This document shows positions 23,397 through 33,900 of a stretch of DNA of 34,271 bases, one piece after another. The notes under the pieces are model-generated. The model was given only the letters and a program-made list of their open reading frames with translations. It searched no databases and had not been told where the DNA came from. The stretch comes from Cyanobacteria bacterium HKST-UBA02 (GTDB lineage Bacteria; Cyanobacteriota; Vampirovibrionia; Obscuribacterales; Obscuribacteraceae). Each line of letters starts with the position of its first letter. The stretch's first letter is position 1. The position numbers and the translations under genes are program-made. Location of the stretch: NCBI GenBank assembly GCA_020431945.1, contig JAGQHH010000137.1:1-34271 (forward strand), given 5' to 3'.

Positions 23397-24131
23397 TCCG
23401 GGAGAACACCTTTGCACGCAGTGTATTGCTCTTGCTTTAAGCCCGAATTGCGCAAGTCCTATTCGTAGAGAGTGACCGATATTCGACCCAAAATCAGCTT
23501 ACCGGCCTTTGTGGCATGAGAACGCTGATTGTGCGCTACAGCTAAGCAAAACCTGAGATACGATCCGGCATCGGGAGTTTTCGAGCCAGAAACATGGGCC
23601 TGAAGGGGCGAAGTTGTCACTACCGGAAAACGTTTGCCGGAAACCAGGAAGTTCCGACTTTCAATCTGGAGACGGAAAATCGGGCATGCGCGTATGCTGA
23701 CTTGAACCTTCGTGGGTTCGCTGTCCCTGATTTTGAAGGAAAAAGTTCCGACTCTTGCCGAAATAGGAACTTTTCTTGCGTTAAATTTATATTGCAGCTC
23801 CATTGAATGAGGAGATTCGCGGAACTCGGCATCCAACCCGAGGCTTCAGACAGAGTGGACCGCGCAGTGACTAGCAACTGTCGAAACGCTCTGGTTATCA
23901 GTGATTCTAGAACGTTTTCCGCTCATAGCACGTTCGCCACTTCAGCCCCAATCAGGGACGATGTTTATCGGTCGCGCTTGCGGAATATCTGAAAGCCACC
24001 ACAGTCAGCTGCTTGGCCGCATATGCACCAGTAGGTTCTGCAACAGAAAGAATATTCTCAACGAGTGAGGGGACTGCTATAGCCTGGGATTTCTCCGCCG
24101 GACCATCGTCACGGACCTTAAAAGTCGGCGT
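23397..24131. other. Gene-poor segment between R-M gene and HEPN gene
   Basis: About 730 bp. The longest frame (23459-23836, minus) has no ribosome site and no recognisable domain, so I do not call it. The segment carries the left copy of the 40-bp direct repeat (23548-23587). GTTCCGACT recurs at about 23650 and 23740. It may be the scar of past insertions. Confidence 0.45.
23548..23587. repeat. Left copy of a 40-bp imperfect direct repeat
   Basis: Matches 25098-25137 at 34 of 40 positions without gaps, sharing GATACGATCCGG and ATCGGGA. The copies lie 1,550 bp apart on either side of the HEPN gene pair and next to a tyrosine recombinase gene. Confidence 0.85.
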
Positions 24132-24734
24132 TCAAAGTACGTGAGGCTGATTGGCGTGGAGCGGTAAGTTAGCCCAGCCGGGTGGATTTGCTCCCGTTCT
24201 TTTTCGAATGACGTCAGCGAGAATCGCTTCTATTCGCTCAGCGTAGTGTTGAGCGCGTTGGCGCCAGCTTCTCAGGGTGACCAAGTTCACCCTTGGCTGC
24301 TTACCGTGAGCTATTTGCCCTCGCGTCTCGATTACCTTAGCGAGCCACTTCCTTACATCTTCTGGACTGAACTTTTGCCAACGAACTTCATCCAACAGCC
24401 ACCATATGCCGAGATTAGCGAAAAGCATATTTGTGTTGAAAGAATTTGGAGTATTCAATTTCCTCGTAGTTGGCTTAAACAGCTCGTTTTCCAGTCTTGT
24501 TGTGTGGCTCGCTGGTGCAATTGAGTTGGCCACTTCCTCGAAAATGTCCTCGATAAAACCTTCTATGGCTGCACAGAGCAAAACTATGCCCGCCCGAGTG
24601 ATAGCCGCTCCTTCCTGTTGTTGCTGTGTCGTAGGCTTTGCGCGCCTGCGACCAGTGAGTCGCTCATGAGCGCTTATCAAATGGTCAACGTCGTTCAATC
24701 GATTCTGAAATTTAGACATTGAGTCGGATGGCAT
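24132..24734 (-). CDS. HEPN-superfamily protein (candidate RNase effector)
   Basis: The 200-residue helical protein contains R138-GQIAH143, the Rx4H signature of HEPN ribonucleases. Upstream of it is a helix with GIVLLCAAIEGFIEDIFEEVA (about residues 49-69), typical of the RiboL-PSP/MAE_28990-like HEPN group. HEPN proteins of this type cut RNA in toxin-antitoxin and phage-defence systems. It starts 14 bp after the stop of a small beta-rich protein gene, so the two are probably a unit. A second ATG at residue 6 is possible. The HEPN assignment is by motif and helical pattern. Confidence 0.75.
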   Translation of the reverse strand: MPSDSMSKFQNRLNDVDHLISAHERLTGRRRAKPTTQQQQEGAAITRAGIVLLCAAIEGFIEDIFEEVANSIAPASHTTRLENELFKPTTRKLNTPNSFNTNMLFANLGIWWLLDEVRWQKFSPEDVRKWLAKVIETRGQIAHGKQPRVNLVTLRSWRQRAQHYAERIEAILADVIRKRTGANPPGWANLPLHANQPHVL

Positions 24735-24748
24735 TACGGCGTTCTCGG

Positions 24749-25033
24749 CTAAGGCTTGCTGACAGTGACCCAGCCGGAATCGATCTCAACTTGGCAAAAG
24801 GAACCGTTTGGCACGATTCTTGAAACGGAGCCCGAAAACGACTGCACTTCTGTCTTTCCTTCTTCGCGATATTCAAACTGTGTTAAGTCCTTTGATTCCG
24901 ATAATGCGTTGAAGAGTGGCTGGTCGCCTGGCGTAATTTGTATTACGACTTTGACAGCTCCATTCGAGCTGGCAAAAGTTGTGTCGGCCGCCAGATCGAC
25001 GGTTTGGCCATTAAACGATAAAGTGTCTGCCAT
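24749..25033 (-). CDS. Small beta-rich protein paired with HEPN, unknown
   Basis: The 94-residue product is rich in beta strands (VKVVIQITP, TEVQSFSGSVSRI, FCQVEIDSGWVTVSKP) and acidic overall. It has no signal peptide and no family I recognise. It is encoded immediately upstream of the HEPN gene in the same direction, the usual place of an antitoxin or regulator, and both sit between the direct repeats at 23548 and 25098. A partner or antitoxin role is inference from position. Confidence 0.7.
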   Translation of the reverse strand: MADTLSFNGQTVDLAADTTFASSNGAVKVVIQITPGDQPLFNALSESKDLTQFEYREEGKTEVQSFSGSVSRIVPNGSFCQVEIDSGWVTVSKP

Positions 25034-25354
25034 TGGGGGGGTTATCTCCGATACTCTGCATCAGCTAATTCTATCGAGAAGGCTGTCAGTTTCTCGAAAA
25101 ACTTAAGATACGATCCGGTATCGGGACTTTTAGATCCCAAATCTTGCGGTATCGGGCTCCAGGCAAGGCAGAATAGGCTCCGAAATTCTTTAGATACCAG
25201 GGACCAGGGGGGCCGTCAACCTGGGCAAATTAGGACGCCTTATCTTTACCGAAATAGACCATTTTAGGTAAAGTAGGACAGAGAAATCCTCGGCTGGCAT
25301 GAGTTTGCCGGGTGGCAAGAGAATCTTCTCAGTCGTTGTATTAGGGAAAGTTGA
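25034..25354. other. Non-coding segment with repeat copy and palindrome
   Basis: About 320 bp without a gene. It holds the right copy of the 40-bp repeat (25098-25137) and an inverted repeat CTTTACC/GGTAAAG with a 16-base spacer (25244-25250 / 25267-25273). There is also a short direct repeat, ACCAGGG twice, near 25197. These could be recombination sites for the adjoining recombinase. Confidence 0.5.
25098..25137. repeat. Right copy of the 40-bp imperfect direct repeat
   Basis: Partner of 23548-23587 (34 of 40 identical). It lies 64 bp upstream of the beta-rich/HEPN gene pair and about 220 bp beyond the end of the recombinase gene. Confidence 0.85.
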
Positions 25355-25915
25355 CTAGTACCGAAGCAAATTGATGGCACGCCGCTTATCATCAGGGTCA
25401 ACAGCCAGGTAGGTCTGGAGATCGCTGAGACTTGCATGGCCTGAAATCTCCTGAATGGTTCGAAGAGGGACGCCGGCGCGGCTCATGTTTGTGAGGCAGG
25501 TGCGGCGCATTGAGTGGGTGGATGCATCGTCCAGAGCGAGCATCTGGAAAGCAGCGGTCAGAATATTGTGTGCTTGTGCTCGGGTCAAGTGCCCGCTGGA
25601 GGAGGTTTCGGAAGGGAAGAGCCAGGCACCTAATTCGATATCATCGTGATAATCAGAGAGGGCCTTTTTCAACTTTTGGTGTACTGGAATGTCGTTGAAT
25701 ACGGTATTTTTCTTCTTGGTGCGCTTTACCTTCAGGGTGTGTCTGACATTGCCGGCATCGCTGAAAAGCTGATCGGTTCTCAGACTGACGATCTCGCCAA
25801 CTCTTAAGCCGGTGTAGATGCCGACAGCGAAAATGGCTTTGTCTCTAGGTCTTTGCAGGACTTTGAAGATTGCAGATATTTCTCGGGGGGCTAAAATCCG
25901 GGCTTGTCCGGCCAT
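25355..25915 (-). CDS. Short tyrosine recombinase (catalytic domain only)
   Basis: All catalytic residues of the tyrosine recombinase family appear in order in 186 residues: Arg38 in GLRVGE, a lysine in the KVKRTKKKN beta-hairpin (65-70), His134-x2-Arg137 in HSMRRT, His160 in GHASL and the nucleophile Tyr169 in TYLAV. The usual N-terminal SAM-like core-binding domain is missing; the frame begins at ILAPREISAIF, the first helix of the catalytic domain. Short integrases of this kind resolve dimers or move small cassettes. Palindromic TTGAC/GTCAA half-sites lie just upstream (25922-26050). No Shine-Dalgarno precedes the ATG. Confidence 0.9.
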   Translation of the reverse strand: MAGQARILAPREISAIFKVLQRPRDKAIFAVGIYTGLRVGEIVSLRTDQLFSDAGNVRHTLKVKRTKKKNTVFNDIPVHQKLKKALSDYHDDIELGAWLFPSETSSSGHLTRAQAHNILTAAFQMLALDDASTHSMRRTCLTNMSRAGVPLRTIQEISGHASLSDLQTYLAVDPDDKRRAINLLRY

Positions 25916-25921
25916 GAAATT

Positions 25922-26050
25922 TACTTGACGACCTCTTTGTATATGCAGCTTTCGTCAAGTATAACAGGTTAAAAAAAGAAAGCGAAGCCGGAAACGGTCA
26001 TATAACCGGATTCGCGGGTTGACAAAAACCTGCTTCTGTCAAATGTCAAG
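25922..26050. promoter_or_regulatory. Cluster of TTGAC/GTCAA half-sites upstream of the recombinase
   Basis: A 9-bp inverted repeat, TACTTGACG (25922-25930) and CGTCAAGTA (25953-25961), is followed by TTGACA (26019-26024) facing TGTCAA (26037-26042) and another GTCAA at about 26046. Repeated half-sites beside a recombinase are candidates for its core recombination site or for autoregulation. Confidence 0.5.
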
Positions 26051-26070
26051 CTGCGTGACACACGAAGAAA

Positions 26071-26094
26071 GGGCGGGTACCACAGTACCCGCCC
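26071..26094 (-). terminator. Hairpin terminator after the Rhs locus
   Basis: Perfect 10-bp arms GGGCGGGTAC/GTACCCGCCC with a 4-base loop, 20 bp beyond the stop of the 582-aa gene. On the minus strand it is followed by TTTCTTC. Confidence 0.75.
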
Positions 26095-26113
26095 AAAAAT
26101 CAAGAACTCCGTA

Positions 26114-27862
26114 TCAGAGTATCAAGGGAAAGCCCAGTTCTCCATCGAGGTAGACAAGGCAGTCATCCCTTTCTGGATCGTTGCACTCTATACTAAGTAC
26201 TGAATCTGACAACGAAAGTTCTTCCAGTTCCGCCTTAGGATTGCGATCGTGGTTGGATTTGTGAAGACGGTTCCATCGTCTGCGTTCGTGACCAAGAATA
26301 AGGTTGTCGGAACACAGACTCTTCATTACAATCCGATCGTTACATTCATGCGCAGTAAAGCCAATCTTGTTTTCAACTACGGTCTTAAGACCTCGAATGA
26401 CATTGTCGACACCTTTACCGCCAAAAATATGTCCTGTAGTCATTCTGATTCCGAAGTCAAATGGTACCGTGCACTTGTCATAGTGTCGGATTGTCCACAG
26501 GCTGGAATTCGTATCTAACTCCGCCCATTCAGGCAAGTTTTTCGGCAGAGCTCTCTCGATGATTACCTGTGGCTCCTTGATACGTTGAATTAACTCGCTA
26601 AGAAATAGTTCTGACGAAGCGGAAACTAGCAATCCCGGAGCAGGTGAACAAGCCAATGTGCCTCGGTCATATATACATCGTCCGTAGGTCCAAGGCTGCT
26701 TCTCAAAGAAGTAGATTTCTACGCCACCAGTGCAAGTTTTATAGATACAGGCACTTCGAAGTTCTTCTAGGAAAACCTCGAAGGAGTCGAGTTTTTCTTC
26801 ATGCGTTATCAAGACAGTCGCTGAGTCACAATTACTTTCTATGCCTCGGTGACCGAACATAGAAAAAACAGGTTCAGATTTTTGCAAGAGATGGTTAAGA
26901 TCTGTTCTGCCTTCTTCTGCAATAGGAAGCGCAAAATACAGCCCTGCCACGGACTTTACTCCCCGAAGCCTACCTGTAATCACAGTTTCAGTATCTGCTG
27001 GAAACCAATCGAGAACAATTTGCCAGTCAGGCTGCGTTTCGAATGCAGCCCTCTCCGTTGAAGCAACGCGATTCATTTGTTTGTTCAACAAGGCAAATAA
27101 CTCTTTTGACCGAGCAGTTTTTGCATCCTTGAGGTTATTCATAGCGACACAATAATCGCCGCAAATCAGACCAGCGAATCCAATGTTATCGATGTCGCTA
27201 ATTCGAGTATTGGCTAGCCTCAGTGCGACTAGACGCTGATAGGCATCAATTAGTTCATTTAGTCTTGTCCGGCTCGGGCTAAGGCAATATGATCGAAAAA
27301 ACGCAGCGCAAGCCGCTTTCTGTCTCTGCTCCGAGTTCGGAGTCTGTCGCAAATCTAAACTCATGATCCGACAGACACGTCCAACGGCTGTCCAAGCATT
27401 GGCATTCCCATTGTCGAGCGCCAAAGTTGAAAAAACATCTTTGGCTTCATTTAGCAGTGTCGTATTCTCGGGAGTTGAGTACAATCGCTCGCAAACTTCG
27501 ATAAGTCGCTCGGTGGGCGAATCTCGTTGCGATTCGAAGCCTGCTTTCATTATCTCGTTCGAATGATTAGGTACTTCCGAATTACTGATTAGAAATTCAG
27601 CGCCTCCGCTGCAGGTTGCAACTTGACAGCGAATCACATTATTGACGTATGACGAGGTTAGTGCCTCCTTATATGGGGCACCACGAAGTATCGCAGATAT
27701 AGAAGCCCTTACAGCAAAGGGATCTTCAACATCAGATTCGACAGTAAGGTTGTATGGATATCCGTCGGCATTGAGTTGAAACGTTAACACCGAAACAGAC
27801 TCTAGTTCGGAGACGTTTGTCCAAGATTTAGATATCTTACTGGAGATGATGTCAGTGTTCAT
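26114..27862 (-). CDS. Large protein downstream of Rhs, unknown (possible immunity or accessory)
   Basis: The ATG at 27862 has a strong AAGGAG five bases upstream. The 582-residue product has no signal peptide and no family I recognise. Residues 1-100 look alpha/beta; 110-280 are helical, with a repeat-like spacing. Residues 290-480 are beta-rich, with a WFPADTETVITGRL segment of a kind seen in large uncharacterised proteins. The gene follows the Rhs toxin gene by 73 bp in the same direction, the position where immunity genes of polymorphic toxins lie. It is much larger than usual immunity proteins, and its lower GC than rhs hints at a different origin. Confidence 0.75.
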   Translation of the reverse strand: MNTDIISSKISKSWTNVSELESVSVLTFQLNADGYPYNLTVESDVEDPFAVRASISAILRGAPYKEALTSSYVNNVIRCQVATCSGGAEFLISNSEVPNHSNEIMKAGFESQRDSPTERLIEVCERLYSTPENTTLLNEAKDVFSTLALDNGNANAWTAVGRVCRIMSLDLRQTPNSEQRQKAACAAFFRSYCLSPSRTRLNELIDAYQRLVALRLANTRISDIDNIGFAGLICGDYCVAMNNLKDAKTARSKELFALLNKQMNRVASTERAAFETQPDWQIVLDWFPADTETVITGRLRGVKSVAGLYFALPIAEEGRTDLNHLLQKSEPVFSMFGHRGIESNCDSATVLITHEEKLDSFEVFLEELRSACIYKTCTGGVEIYFFEKQPWTYGRCIYDRGTLACSPAPGLLVSASSELFLSELIQRIKEPQVIIERALPKNLPEWAELDTNSSLWTIRHYDKCTVPFDFGIRMTTGHIFGGKGVDNVIRGLKTVVENKIGFTAHECNDRIVMKSLCSDNLILGHERRRWNRLHKSNHDRNPKAELEELSLSDSVLSIECNDPERDDCLVYLDGELGFPLIL

Positions 27863-27935
27863 GTCTTCTCCTTTTGTCTTGGAGTCGATGGATGGAAATG
27901 GCTAGAGGAATTCCTTAGCTTTGCTTTATCAGAGC

Positions 27936-30900
27936 TTACACTCCTAGAAAGACGTTGAATGTATTGTCCCAACCTGGAGTTCTATCTGGAACCAACGGAG
28001 CGATGCCAGGATTTCCGGTCTGTTGCAGCAACGAGAACGTAAGAGAGTTGCAATTGTACCCTTCGCCCGGCTTACCGAAAACAGCATACGGTACCTTCCT
28101 GCTAGTTGGAAGCATGTACCACGAAGCAGCAGCATACGAGACGTCGAAAATCGCCAAGGCAGCGATTCCGATCGCAACTTCTTGGTATAAGAATGGTTCG
28201 GTCACTCTAGCAATAGAAGCCTCATATTCTGTTCTATAACCCGACTGAGGGCCATCTGGAAATTCTGCTTTCAGATTTCCATATTCACCATATCGGAAGC
28301 CCTCCGGATTACCGCGGATATAGTTGTATGTTTTGGATCCATCACTAAAGCTTGTAAATAGAACCAGCTCAGAGTGCATATACTGGTTGGCTTGGTTTCT
28401 TGGGTTTGGGACAACGTGGTAGACGATATCCAGCTCCCAATTGACTGGTACTTTACCTTCTATTCCTGGCGGCGTATAACCAGGAGGAACTCCAGGTCTA
28501 TTCTCAGTCACACTTTCGTAGCCCAGCCAACTGTAACCGGCACCTCCGGAAGGACCCCATGGAGCAAGGATATTCTGCCAAGAATATGTAGAACTGCTTC
28601 CGGGTCTTCCGGTTCCTGCACGACCGCCGGTATCTGAGCTTAGCCTACTGCCATCAGCGGCTAGCCCCAGAGGATCGGTAAAGCTGTTCGGGTTGTTGTA
28701 CCCGTACTGATACATGTTGAGCCCGTCACCATAGCCGATCGGATCAGGCTGCAAGAAGCGGCCGATTTCAGGCGAATAGTGACGGTTCTTGTAGAAGTAG
28801 AGCCCAGTCTCAGCATCATAGCGCTGACCGGTGAAACCGAAAGTAGTGCCGCTCATGCTTCCACTTTCGCCCCAGGGCGAGTAAGCGAATGTGTCTATCA
28901 CGGCGCCAGTGTCGTCGGTCGTGGCAATGATCGAGCCAAGCCGGTCATGATGTAGGTACGTGACGTCATTGCTGCTATCAATCTCGAGCAGAACCTCATC
29001 CAACCCAGGACCGTGGACATAGCGCTTGACGAAGGTGTCGCTGCCATCATACTCGGCAATGATCCGGATACCGGCATGGATGTACCGAGTCTTCGTGCTG
29101 TTCACTTCCTTCTGAGTCTGCCGACCTGACGGGTCATAGAGATAACTCGCCGAAGTCGTGCCATCGTCAGCCGAAACCAGACGGTTCATCGTGTCGTAGC
29201 CAAAGTCCCAGACACCGTCATCGGTGAGACAGCCGTTATCGTCGTAGGTGAAGGAGTTCCCACCAACAGACGGATACTGGTTCATGCTGTTGGCAGTGCC
29301 ATAGCTGACCGTTCCGCCAGATGCCGGATGCCACATGAAAGTCGCATCGTCGACCGCCTGGCTTGTCAGCTCATGGACCGAGTTGAAGCCATAGGTGAAC
29401 TCAACGGATGACCCGTTGAAAGTCTGGATCAAAGAGCTCAGGTCGTTATCCCACTCCAAGCCATAATCAGTCTCGACACCGTTGTCGTAGGTCAGCTTCT
29501 TCCGCCGGGAGAGCTGGTCGTACTCGAACTCCAGAGCGCTCGAGGTGGCGCCATTGAGCTTGACGTCGGTCATCCGACCGAGCTCGTCATAGACACGCTC
29601 GACATAGTAGCTGTCCGGGTAGGTCAGCCTGGTGACGTTACCGCCCTCATCGAGCTGGTACTGGACCTGCTTGCCGTCCGGGTACTCTTCCTTGATCAGG
29701 CGACCCGCCGTGTCGTAGAAGTACTCGAACTCACCGGATGCCGGGTTACCAGAGACGACCGAGGTGATGACCTTCTTGAGCCGGCCAGCGAGGTCGTACT
29801 CATAGGAAACCGTCGGCATGTTGTCCGGCGCCTTCTCGATCATGCGACCGAGATCGTCATAGTCGAAATCGATGCTGTCGCCGGCACGGGTCGTATTGCT
29901 CGTCACGCGGCCATAGGCGTCGTAGATGATCTCCTCGAATGTCGAATCCGGGTAGATCTTCTTCTTGAGCCGGTCAAAGCCGTCGTACTGGTAATCGGTG
30001 ACGTTGCTGTTGGCGTCCTCGACACTCTCGAGTCGGCCGTTGTCCGTGTAGGTATTGGTGACCTGGACGTTGCTCGCCGGATCGGTGACAGTCGAGATTC
30101 GGCCCGCATCGTCATAAGCACGGGTGACCACGCGGCTTGCGGCGTCCGTAGTCGTGTAGAGCTCGCGCCTGGTCGTGTAGGCAAAGCTCGTGGTGTTGCT
30201 TCCCGGATCGGTGACCGTCGCCAGCAGGTCGTCGATGAAGTAGGTAGCTTCAGACGTCTGCCAGGGGGTGGTCATGTCGCCGGTTTCGCGCTCGACCTTG
30301 ATCCGGTTGCTGTTTTCGTCATAGGTGAACTTCGTGTCGTAGCCAAACGGGCTGGGAGCCGTCGCCACCGTCAGACGACGCAGATCGTCATAGGTGAAGG
30401 TCGACTCGTTGCCGCGCGGGTCGGTGGCGGACGTCACGTTGCCGACGCTGTCGTACTCGAACTCGGTGGTCAGGTTGAGCCTGCCGGTGCCATAGTCGAC
30501 AACGACCGTCTCGAGTTTTTCGGTGGTCGTATCGTAAGTGAACTGGGTCACGATGCCAGTCGGATCGGTGCGGGTGAGCACCTGTCCCCGGCTGTTATAA
30601 GTGAAGTCCACTTCCGGCGTAACCGAGTTGATTACCGGATACTCGATCTTTGTCAGGTTCCCGTAGGTCCCGTCATAAGTGAACGTGGTCGTCTTGCTGC
30701 GGGCATCCGTAGCGGTCGCGACCTTGTTCCAGGTCGAGTTGTAGGTGAAGGTGTTGACGATATCAGACAGACCAGAGCCGGATTTCGCCTTTGCAGTCAC
30801 TTTCGTGACGTTGTGCTTGGCGTCGTACTCGTACTCGGTCTTGTTACCCTCAGGCGCCGTGGTCCTGATGAGACGCTGAAGCCCGTCATACTCGCTGAGC

Positions 30901-33900
30901 CACTCGTTGCCCATCTTATCCACGACCTTCACGACATTGCCGTGCTCGTTGAAGAAGACGATCTTGCTCTTGCCGAGCGGATCGACCTCCTCCGCACGAG
31001 GTCCTGCCAGATACAGGTAGGTCGTGTTGTTGTAGGCGTCCTTCTGCTCCTTGACCCGGTTGAGCGTGTCATAGGTGTTGGTGACGATGGGGCTTGTCGG
31101 ATTCGCCGGCTTGTAGATCATCGTCATCCGACCAGGCTGGTCATAATCGAAGGTCGTATCCTCGCCTTCGGCATCGGTCGCCGTATCGAGGTTGCCGTCC
31201 ATGTCGTAGGAGAAGGACACGCTGCGCCCGTTGCCGTCGGACACGCTGGTGATCCGGTCGCTCGTGTAAGTCAGGGTCAGCGTCCGACCCATGCCATTCG
31301 AGATGCTCGTGAGCTTGCCCGAGGTATAGGTGTAGCTGACTGTCGGGCCATTCGGGAAATCGATAGAGCTGATTAACCCATCGGTGTTGAAGTTGTACTC
31401 GACACCCTGGGGAGTCGTCAGGGTGTAGGCACCCGAGGACTCGGTGAGGGTCGCGGCACTGCCGAACGGCGGCACGTATGATCCGTCAGGGAGCTTGACG
31501 AAAGTCTGCTCGCCTTCAGGCATGCCCACGGTGACAGTGTTGTCGTGGAGCGCGTCGGTGAGCCACTTGTTGGCGATGGCGACGATCACCCACTTATCAA
31601 GCGGCTTGGTCAGATCCCGATACATGTCGACGGTGACATACATCTGAGCGATGCCGGCAGCGCCCTGGATCGGGCTCTGGGTAGCCATGCCCAGAAGCGA
31701 TCCATTGCTAGTCTTGGCGAAGAGCTCGTGGTTGTGACCCCAGCCCTTGCCGATCACACCACCCTTCAATCTGCGACCGGAGCTGTAGAACCGCTGGAAA
31801 GAGAGTCCATATGGGAACGAGCCGCTGCCGACCGTCAGATCCACATGGTCGTAGACATACTGGCCGGTGGTGAGAATGACCGGATCTCGGGAGATAGCGC
31901 TTGTCTTCCAGGCCTCTCCCGCACGGGCTGGGCCTGCTGGTAGCAAATTACCGCCTCGCATGCCAACGCCTGTCGGCTTGGTCGGGTCGACCCAGCAGAG
32001 ATAAATCTCCGGACCCGTTGGGCAGCCACTCGAGACATACCGCTTGCGGAGCAGGTCTAGGCCAATTGAAGCGTCGCCACCGCCACCCTTGGTACCATTG
32101 ATGATGCCGATGGCGCCGTAGTAGGGGCTGATGGCGTAGTAGCCATAGCCGTTCCAGCTATTCTTCGTGAGATCGCCATCTTCAGGAATGGCGACTCGCC
32201 AGCCGTAGTTAATCCACCAGTTCTCGATATCGGTCAGAGTACCGGAATCGTAGTTGATGAGATTCGGCTTGACGCCCGAGGTCCAGTTGGAGCTATCGGC
32301 ATTGTAGATCTTGTCGCCATTCGAGTTGGCAATATCCAGAAGCGGAGTAGTGCTTACGCCGCCAACGCCGGTCTGATCGATGACACCTTCCTCGAAAGCG
32401 ATGCCGTGCATGGCAAGGGACGTGTCGTTGGTGTCGACGTTGTCCCAGTCGTTATCCAGCGCCGAGCTCGCCCAGACGATACCGCCCAGGTCAGTCAGAG
32501 GGGTGTCGTAGTGACCGACAAGGCCGGTCTGGTGGTGCAGAACCGTCACACAGTTGGTCATGCGGTTGAAGACGTCGCATGCCCAGCTCTTCTGCGCATT
32601 CCAGGTATGCCAGATCATGCTGAGGGTCTCGCCAACCACATCTTCGTCAGTGTCGGCGCTTCCATCAGCCTTGTACTGCTCAAGGCGATCGCGATGGACC
32701 TCGATCATCTGAGACTTGGCATTACCCCATGCCTGCGCGATGAGATACGGATGCCCTTCCCACACGGTCTGCCAGTGTCCTTCATCAGCGAAGGTCGTCG
32801 GATATGGGTGCACGACTTCCAGCCAGACCGAGTTCCAGGAATCTGGCGTCTGGGCGGAGCTTGTGTCGATGAGCGTGCCATCGAGGCGAAGCTCAGCTTC
32901 GTGGCTGCCGTTGAAAGTCAGAGTCAGCCGCAGACCGTGGATGTCCTTCGAGTAGAACGTCTCATCGATGGTGTCGTAGTAGACATTCAGCGTCGCGCAG
33001 TAAGCTGCCGGAATATCAGTCGACCAGGTGGTCGGCGTGGTGCTCGGACGCAGATACGACAGCGACGTATTGCGCAGCGTGCCGGTGGTCGGGTCGATGG
33101 TCTTGCCGCCGAGAATATCGTCGGTGGTCGCATCCGGGTCGTTCGTCTTGATGTAATCGACCAGATTCGCGGTGAAATCATCAAGATCATCGCGGATGTT
33201 CGAGCGGTTGATGTCCTGGACGTAGTCGGTGGCAACCGTGGCGCCCGAGGTGGCATTGCTCAGGAAGGTCGCCCGGTCGTAGTCCATGGCGGTCTCGAGG
33301 TCGATGCCCGAAGTCGTGGAATACGACTTGCGCGCCGGGTCGAAGACATAGTCCGTGCTTGAGATCGTCACCTTGACGAAGCAGTGGTTGAAGCGGATCT
33401 TCCATTCGGAGCCGGTCCAGTACTCCTCGCAGGGGATACCACCGTCGGAGAGGTAGTTGACCTCGGCCCAGATGTTGACGTCGGTGCCGAACCAGGCCGC
33501 CGCTTCAGCTTCGGTGAGCTCCAGCTCGCCGAGCTGGTAGCTTGCCGTGTAGCCGGCTTCACGCAGAAGCTCGATCATGAGCTCCGACTGGTCGAAGGAG
33601 TTACCGTAGCCGTCGATCAGGCAGCCCAGGGCGCCCTTCTGGGAGCCATAGGTCGGCAGCCATTCGATGTGATCGTGGACGAATTGATAGATGAGATCAA
33701 CGTCGTTCTTGAGAGCGCGCGCGAGCTCCACGATATTGGGAGCGCCGGCGACGGTGCCGGAGGCGAAGCCTGCTGCAGCTGCCAGAATTGCGCCCTGCTG
33801 CGGGGTGCGCGGTTTGCCGGGGCGATAGATATTGCCGGGCATCTTGCGCCCTTCGATGGTCGTCTTGGCCTGAGCCGGTCTGACCCGAGTCTGTTTCTTC

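Noticed and set aside
23459..23836. 125-codon minus-strand frame between the R-M and HEPN genes
   Set aside because: There is no Shine-Dalgarno or recognisable domain, and it overlaps the 40-bp repeat. Kept as non-coding, though a decayed gene is possible.
23548..25137. Insertion sequence or transposon
   Set aside because: The flanking repeats are direct, not inverted, and no transposase lies between them.
32406..33362. 318-codon + strand frame opposite the Rhs N-terminus
   Set aside because: It is a GC-rich antisense shadow with Val/Arg/Gly-biased composition and no domain, while the minus strand encodes an uninterrupted Rhs protein.
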